A stretch of DNA of 12,382 nucleotides from contig CAKOGP040001970.1 in NCBI GenBank assembly GCA_933822405.4, positions 1 to 12,382 on the forward strand, given 5' to 3'. This document shows, piece by piece, positions 8,655 to 12,382 of the stretch. The translations under genes and the position numbers were made by a program. Within the stretch, counting starts at the first letter, position 1. Each line of letters opens with the position of its first letter. The notes under the pieces were generated by a model, which had not been told where the DNA came from, searched no databases, and saw only the letters and a program-made list of their open reading frames with translations. This DNA comes from Cylindrotheca closterium (Eukaryota; Bacillariophyta; Bacillariophyceae; Bacillariales; Bacillariaceae).

Positions 8655-10670
8655 TGCCCTGGGCGTATCGATCCAAGTGAATGGAGAGCGTCCCAATGGC
8701 ACAGTGTTCAAGAGTCCGACGAGGTTATAGTGGTGTCGGTGCAAAAGAATCCCTCCAAGGCGCCCGAGTCATTGGACGAAGATGAAGACAATGATGCTGA
8801 TGACACTGAAGACAGAGAGAACACTGTGGACGACGCAATGGAGGAAGATGACGATGATGAACGGGTCAATAGCGATGGGGCGAATACGCACGATGAGGCC
8901 ATGGACGACAACACGCCACCGTTGACTTCCCACAACCCCACGGCAACACAAGACTCAGCAGGTACGGGGATCCTTATGGAGCCCTCGGAAACAACCCCTC
9001 CTTGCGTTCAACGTCCACCAACACTTGCCGAACGGTTTTCTAACCTCATTCAGGTGAATATAGCAGGGGTACCAGGCAAGTGTCACATCTTTGAGACTAC
9101 TTTCTCTGTGGACTATCAAGGGTCGGATTCAGGAACTGTGGCGGATGCGCTCTTGTCGACAGTTCTGAATTCTATGGACGAAGCCATTAACAATTCCCCT
9201 CATGAATTGAAGCTCCTTCCACATTGTTTCACTTGGAGGATTCATGCAAAGAGAGTTGATCGCACTTTGAGGTCAATTCTACATCCAGCAACTGCAAAAT
9301 CTGACTTTCCATTTGCCGCACCGGCCACCTACATCAGTGATTGGAAGTTGGCGCAACAAGGATTGCTGAGTGTCAAGGCCTACGGTCCGGTGAAGGATGC
9401 GATCCTGACCTTGATCAGTCAGTTACGGGATTACTACATTTTGACGGAGGTTCTTTATCCAGGCATCGACTTCACCGGAATGTTCAAGTTTGCTACTACA
9501 CGGTTGTACGGTTCTTGCACCCTGTTCAAACTGCTCTTGTCTATTAAGGCCACTCTGGCCCAGGCTGATCAAGCTTCCACAGCTGCCAAAGACAAACCCT
9601 CTCCAGCAACTGCCAACAACGACTCATCTGAAGAGGAGGACGATGAAACTCAAGAGAGACCGGGGTCTCTATCCGGAGCATTCACGAAGGTGACAAAGAA
9701 GAAGGTGAAGAAGAAGAAGAAGTTGCCCCTTTCCAATAACCTCGAGAATCATTTTCTCAAAGATCTGTCCCCGGCACAACGCAAACTGGCTGAAGCCACG
9801 GACCGCAAACTTCAGAACAATATTGATCGCCATAAAGCAGGTCCACTCTTCTTGATGATCCTTCCAGTAGAAATGGAAGGCTCTTACATCTTTGTATGTT
9901 GCAAGAAATACGGTCAGTTGGCTCGAAACGTGTTGAAAGGGATAGTTCCGTTCTTGATTCATCACCTGTGCAAACTTACCAATACGCAAGCTGATTGAGT
10001 CTTGGGTAAATGGATTCCCAAATCAGAAATCCAGTCGACGCGTCGTAAGTTTCTGGTATGGTGCACCAACACACTACGCGCTATTGAGGCCTCCGATCAG
10101 TCGACCAAGGTGGAGGAAGCACTGGAGTTTTTGGACGATGTGATCGAAGACACCACCGATGTTTACCAAGGTCAACTCTTGATTGACATGGATATGGCGA
10201 ACGCCAAGGATATTGACGATGGACAAACGGTCACGGGGATGCTTGATGAAATGCAAGAACGTGAACAACAAGTGGAAGATGCCTTTGTGGACATTTAAGC
10301 TTGTGACGCCTTGGCGGCTAAAGATCAAGCCCTGGCCCAGCAGAAGGCCGCGACTGCGGCCCTCCAAGCCCAACTTGAAGCCCTTCAACGTCAAACAGCT
10401 CACCACTTGGCAATCCACTCGCAACCACCTGTTCAAAACAATGAGGTCTCTCCAGATCGCTCCAAATTTACTACGCCACCAAAAAAGAGGAAAAGCAAGA
10501 ATTCTTCCACGGTTAAGAGGAGCGTTGCCAGGTCTACGGCTGGTCTTAAGCCACCCACTAAGTCAACTCGCACCAGCACGTCTGTTCACTTTCAGCAGCC
10601 GAAGCAGCGGTCTCGGAAAAAGTCTCAGGTTCACGTGGACACTGTTAGAATAAAGCAAAATGTGCGCTGA
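8655..10670 (+). pseudogene. Unrecognised passenger ORF: acidic, Lys-rich and coiled-coil protein
   Basis: One frame stays open from after TAA 8652-8654 to TGA 10668-10670, broken only by TGA 9996-9998 and TAA 10296-10298. The first in-frame ATG is 8838, so the 5' part may be missing or use another start. The order is an Asp/Glu-rich region (about 8770-8910), then a globular part starting PPTLAERFSNLIQVNIAGVP. Next are LLPHCFTWRIHAKRVDRTLR and YYILTEVLYPGIDFTGMFKF, a second acidic stretch, the basic cluster KKKVKKKKKL (9700-9729), and a second globular part (LSPAQRKLAEATDRKLQNNI). The end is an Ala/Gln coiled coil (AAKDQALAQQKAATAALQAQ) and a Lys/Arg/Ser tail with PPKKRKSK, NLS-like. I do not recognise the family. 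The stop at 10668 lies in Pol-derived sequence, so the natural C-terminus is probably lost. It could be a captured host gene or a structural protein of another element. Confidence 0.7.
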
Positions 10671-11193
10671 ATGCAAAAGATTTACAAACTTTCAAATGGT
10701 ATATTGATGCATCATTTGCAGTTCATCCAAATGGTATATTGATGCATCATTTGCAGTTCATCCAGATTTCAGAAGTCACACTGGAGGTGTATTGACTATG
10801 GGTGAAGGAGGATTACAGATAATCTCTAAGAAGCAGAAGTTGAACAGTTGAAGTTCGACAGAAGCCGAATTGATTGGTGTCAATGATGCTGCGACACAGA
10901 TATTGTGGACAAAATTGTTTGTGGAAGCACAAGGTTATCCTGTTGAAGAGAACATCCTATACCAGGATAACAAGAGTTCTATTCTATTGGAAAAGAATGG
11001 ACGTGATAGTGCTGGAAAGCGAAGCCGAGCTTTGAACATTCGATATTTCTTTATGACTGATCAAGTCAAGAAAGGAAATGTGACTATTGAATATTGTCCA
11101 ACTGAAAAGATGTGGGGAGATTTCATGAGCAAACCTCTACAGGGACAAAAGTTCTTGGAATTCAGATCATTGATCCAAGGAGAACAAGATTAG
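10652..11193 (+). pseudogene. Copia Pol 3' end, RNase H domain of element A
   Basis: Frame 2 gives AKDLQTFKWYIDASFAVHP, with the first catalytic Asp of copia RNase H. A 35-bp duplication then shifts to frame 1, which repeats WYIDASFAVHPDFRSHTGGV, followed by KKQKLNS, TGA 10849-10851, then SSTEAEL, YQDNKSSILLEKNGRDSAGK, RSRALNIRYFFMTDQVKKG and CPTEKMWGDFMSKPLQGQK, and stops at TAG 11191-11193. The conserved catalytic blocks are therefore present but cannot be read in one frame. The rest of Pol is absent upstream, where the passenger segment is joined at about 10650-10660. Confidence 0.9.
10693..10762 (+). repeat. 35-bp tandem duplication in the RNase H coding region
   Basis: Copies 10693-10727 and 10728-10762 are identical (CAAATGGTATATTGATGC at the start). 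The unit encodes KWYIDASFAVH and its period of 35 shifts the frame. Perfect identity suggests a late event. Confidence 0.95.
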
Positions 11194-11242
11194 GAGCAAC
11201 GCAATTTCCTTTGATGTTCCGTTGTCATCAACTATGTTAATG

Positions 11243-11256
11243 AAACGGCAGGAGTG
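11243..11256 (+). other. Polypurine tract of element A
   Basis: AAACGGCAGGAGTG directly abuts TGTTGG at 11257. It lies 50 bp after the Pol stop, the expected place for the plus-strand primer of an LTR element. Confidence 0.75.
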
Positions 11257-11546
11257 TGTTGGATATATTAGGATTTTTTAAGTACATATTTGGAGAAACG
11301 AGAAAAAGAGAATGCATGTGAACGGTAGAGAAAAGATGTCGACTGATACGACTTAAAAAGAAGACTGATGCGACTAAAAACATTGCGCATGGCGAGTCAG
11401 AAAACGGATTATATTTCTATGGAAATCATCCTGTTGATGATGCAAGCAAGCAAGATTCAAGCAAGAGCCAAAGTTGGATACTAATCAAAGTACCGACTAC
11501 AGTGGAAGGTGAACGGATAAACAGATTGAACTTGCAGCATATCAGG
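11257..11546 (+). repeat. Right LTR of element A, probably truncated
   Basis: It aligns with 6406-6690 from TGTTGGATATATTAGG to GCAGCATATCAGG, with about 9% differences by hand count. At 11547 the sequence switches to A-rich DNA leading to the next ORF. No TTCTAACA end is present and no target duplication is found, which fits a deletion of the LTR's 3' part. Confidence 0.8.
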
Positions 11547-11681
11547 GATATTCCGAAAAAACAAAAATACAAAAACAACACACATCTCCGGGTCCTCCAA
11601 ACATCACTTTCGGTACTTCGCCTACACGAATTTTCTGTAGCGAAACGAAACTCGCTCCTCCTTTTTGCATCAAAACTGACA

Positions 11682-12382
11682 ATGGGAAAGTCGAAGAACA
11701 ACAAGAAAGTGGCAATTGCTGCTAAACCTGTTAATTCTACTGCTCTTACTCAGGGTCGCATCAGTTTTTCGCAAAAAAGCCGAGCCGAAACCGCCGAAAT
11801 TCGATCGAAAAAGGAATCCGACGATTTGGACCCTCCAATCGTCAACAACAACAGCGACACCGAGATGGAGGAGGTCGAGAATCCACGGAAGTACGATCGC
11901 ATTGTCCAGAACATCGATTCGTCTCAGTGGAACCTGCAAACTCTTGCCTATCTCTGCACAATCCACCGTGCTCGTGGTCAACGCAACAATAAAAAAGAAG
12001 TGGTCTTTGGCAATGAGCTGTTCTCGGCATGGGAGAACGAGCCCGATTTCCACTGGCCTTGGTGCGAAGGGTATTCTGAAAATTTCGTAGACCCTCCGGC
12101 GACTGAATCCTGGGAGGAAGCAGCCGAGAAGCTACTACAGATTTGTGATGGGGATTGGAACTTGGTCGAGCAACGCATTCGAGCTGCGCTTGACCGAGAC
12201 ATCAAGGACGAATTTATTGGGAACGATCGTGAGCTAGTGGTATATGTACGCGGATTAATTCTCGGTCTGGCGGTCCAGGATCCTTTGGTGATTTTTCCTT
12301 TGGACGAACAGTTGGAGGACTCTACGTTTTTTAATCGGTATTGGGATTTTACCTCGGAGGTTGAGCCCCGTCTACTATTGGA
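11682..12382 (+). CDS. Unrecognised protein, N-terminal part (runs off the window)
   Basis: ATG 11682 opens a frame with no stop to the end of the window, at least 233 residues. The start is MGKSKNNKKVAIAAKP, Lys-rich. A charged, low-complexity stretch follows (residues about 30-70, with NNNSDTEMEEVE), then a well-ordered domain. This contains YDRIVQNIDSSQWNLQTLAY, FGNELFSAWENEPDFHWPWC, EEAAEKLLQICDGDWNLVEQ and ELVVYVRGLILGLAVQDPLV. Tryptophan and acidic residues are frequent. I do not recognise the family. Base composition is more even than in the copia parts, and there are no internal stops, so a host gene or a recently active element is likely. Its 5' flank is only 135 bp from the truncated LTR, which may have replaced part of the original promoter. 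The 5' leader is A/C-rich (CAAAAATACAAAAACAACAC). Confidence 0.6.
   Translation, partial: MGKSKNNKKVAIAAKPVNSTALTQGRISFSQKSRAETAEIRSKKESDDLDPPIVNNNSDTEMEEVENPRKYDRIVQNIDSSQWNLQTLAYLCTIHRARGQRNNKKEVVFGNELFSAWENEPDFHWPWCEGYSENFVDPPATESWEEAAEKLLQICDGDWNLVEQRIRAALDRDIKDEFIGNDRELVVYVRGLILGLAVQDPLVIFPLDEQLEDSTFFNRYWDFTSEVEPRLLL

Larger units (their letters stand above)
6406..11546 (+). mobile_element. Chimeric degenerate Ty1/copia LTR retroelement (element A)
   Basis: The order is left LTR (from 6406), leader with a repeat, broken Gag with CCHC knuckle (7063-8371), an unrecognised coding segment (8655 to about 10650), the RNase H end of Pol (about 10652-11193), a polypurine tract (11243-11256) and a right LTR (11257-11546). 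Protease, integrase and reverse transcriptase are absent, so it is non-autonomous. The LTR copies differ at roughly 25 of 285 aligned bases by hand count, plus a five-base length difference. The five bases before the left LTR (AGTGC) are not found after the right LTR, so no target-site duplication is visible. The Gag and RNase H parts are visibly A-rich, whereas the central segment is more GC-rich. Confidence 0.85.

Noticed and set aside
11682..11780. PCNA-interacting (PIP-box) motif in the right-hand ORF (QGRISFSQ)
   Set aside because: The two adjacent aromatic residues required by the PIP box are missing.
11426..12205. Minus-strand frames and the plus frame 11716-12090 over the right-hand gene
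   Set aside because: They are shadows of the open frame from 11682, which has no stop to the window end and an ordered composition.

Overview
The window looks like nuclear DNA of a photosynthetic stramenopile, most likely a diatom. Three intact eukaryotic housekeeping genes sit together. Two carry short GT-AG introns (74, 79 and 140 bp). The third has a signal peptide followed by an A-S-S-F motif, the ASAFAP-type plastid-import signal of diatoms. The flanks are full of decayed Ty1/copia retroelements, as is common in diatom genomes. No rRNA, tRNA, CRISPR or bacterial-type gene was found.

Layout. 1-324: 3' end of an unrecognised ORF. 325-1150: non-coding or decayed DNA with a 37-bp tandem duplication, a TA run and the polypurine-tract end of a copia element. 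1151-1658: probable LTR of that element (LTR B). 1657-2116: frame-broken copia RNase H remnant from another element. 2117-2812: intergenic, with CRE-like motifs. 2813-3295 (+): plastid-type monothiol CGFS glutaredoxin. 3477-4171 (-): ARL1 small GTPase, two exons. 4649-5536 (-): PEX19 peroxisome biogenesis factor, three exons, ending in a CaaX box. 5923-6405: decayed gag-like ORF cut off by the next element. 6406-11546: degenerate chimeric copia element (element A) with a left LTR, broken Gag with a zinc knuckle, a large unrecognised coding segment, the RNase H end of Pol, a polypurine tract and a truncated right LTR. 11682 to the end: a long unrecognised ORF running off the window, starting 135 bp after the LTR.

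The glutaredoxin (plastid Fe-S and redox), ARL1 (trans-Golgi traffic) and PEX19 (peroxisomal membrane protein import) are unrelated in pathway. They form a small gene-dense island between two nested transposon zones. ARL1 and PEX19 lie head-to-tail on the minus strand, and the glutaredoxin converges on ARL1.

The most unusual feature is element A. Between Gag and RNase H, where protease, integrase and reverse transcriptase should be, there is a roughly 2-kb coding segment (8655 to about 10650). It has an acidic N-terminus, a globular core, a lysine cluster, an Ala/Gln coiled coil and a basic tail, and I do not recognise its family. It stays in one frame and is broken only by one TGA and one TAA. 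It could be a gene captured by a non-autonomous retroelement, or the trace of a nested insertion with deletion.
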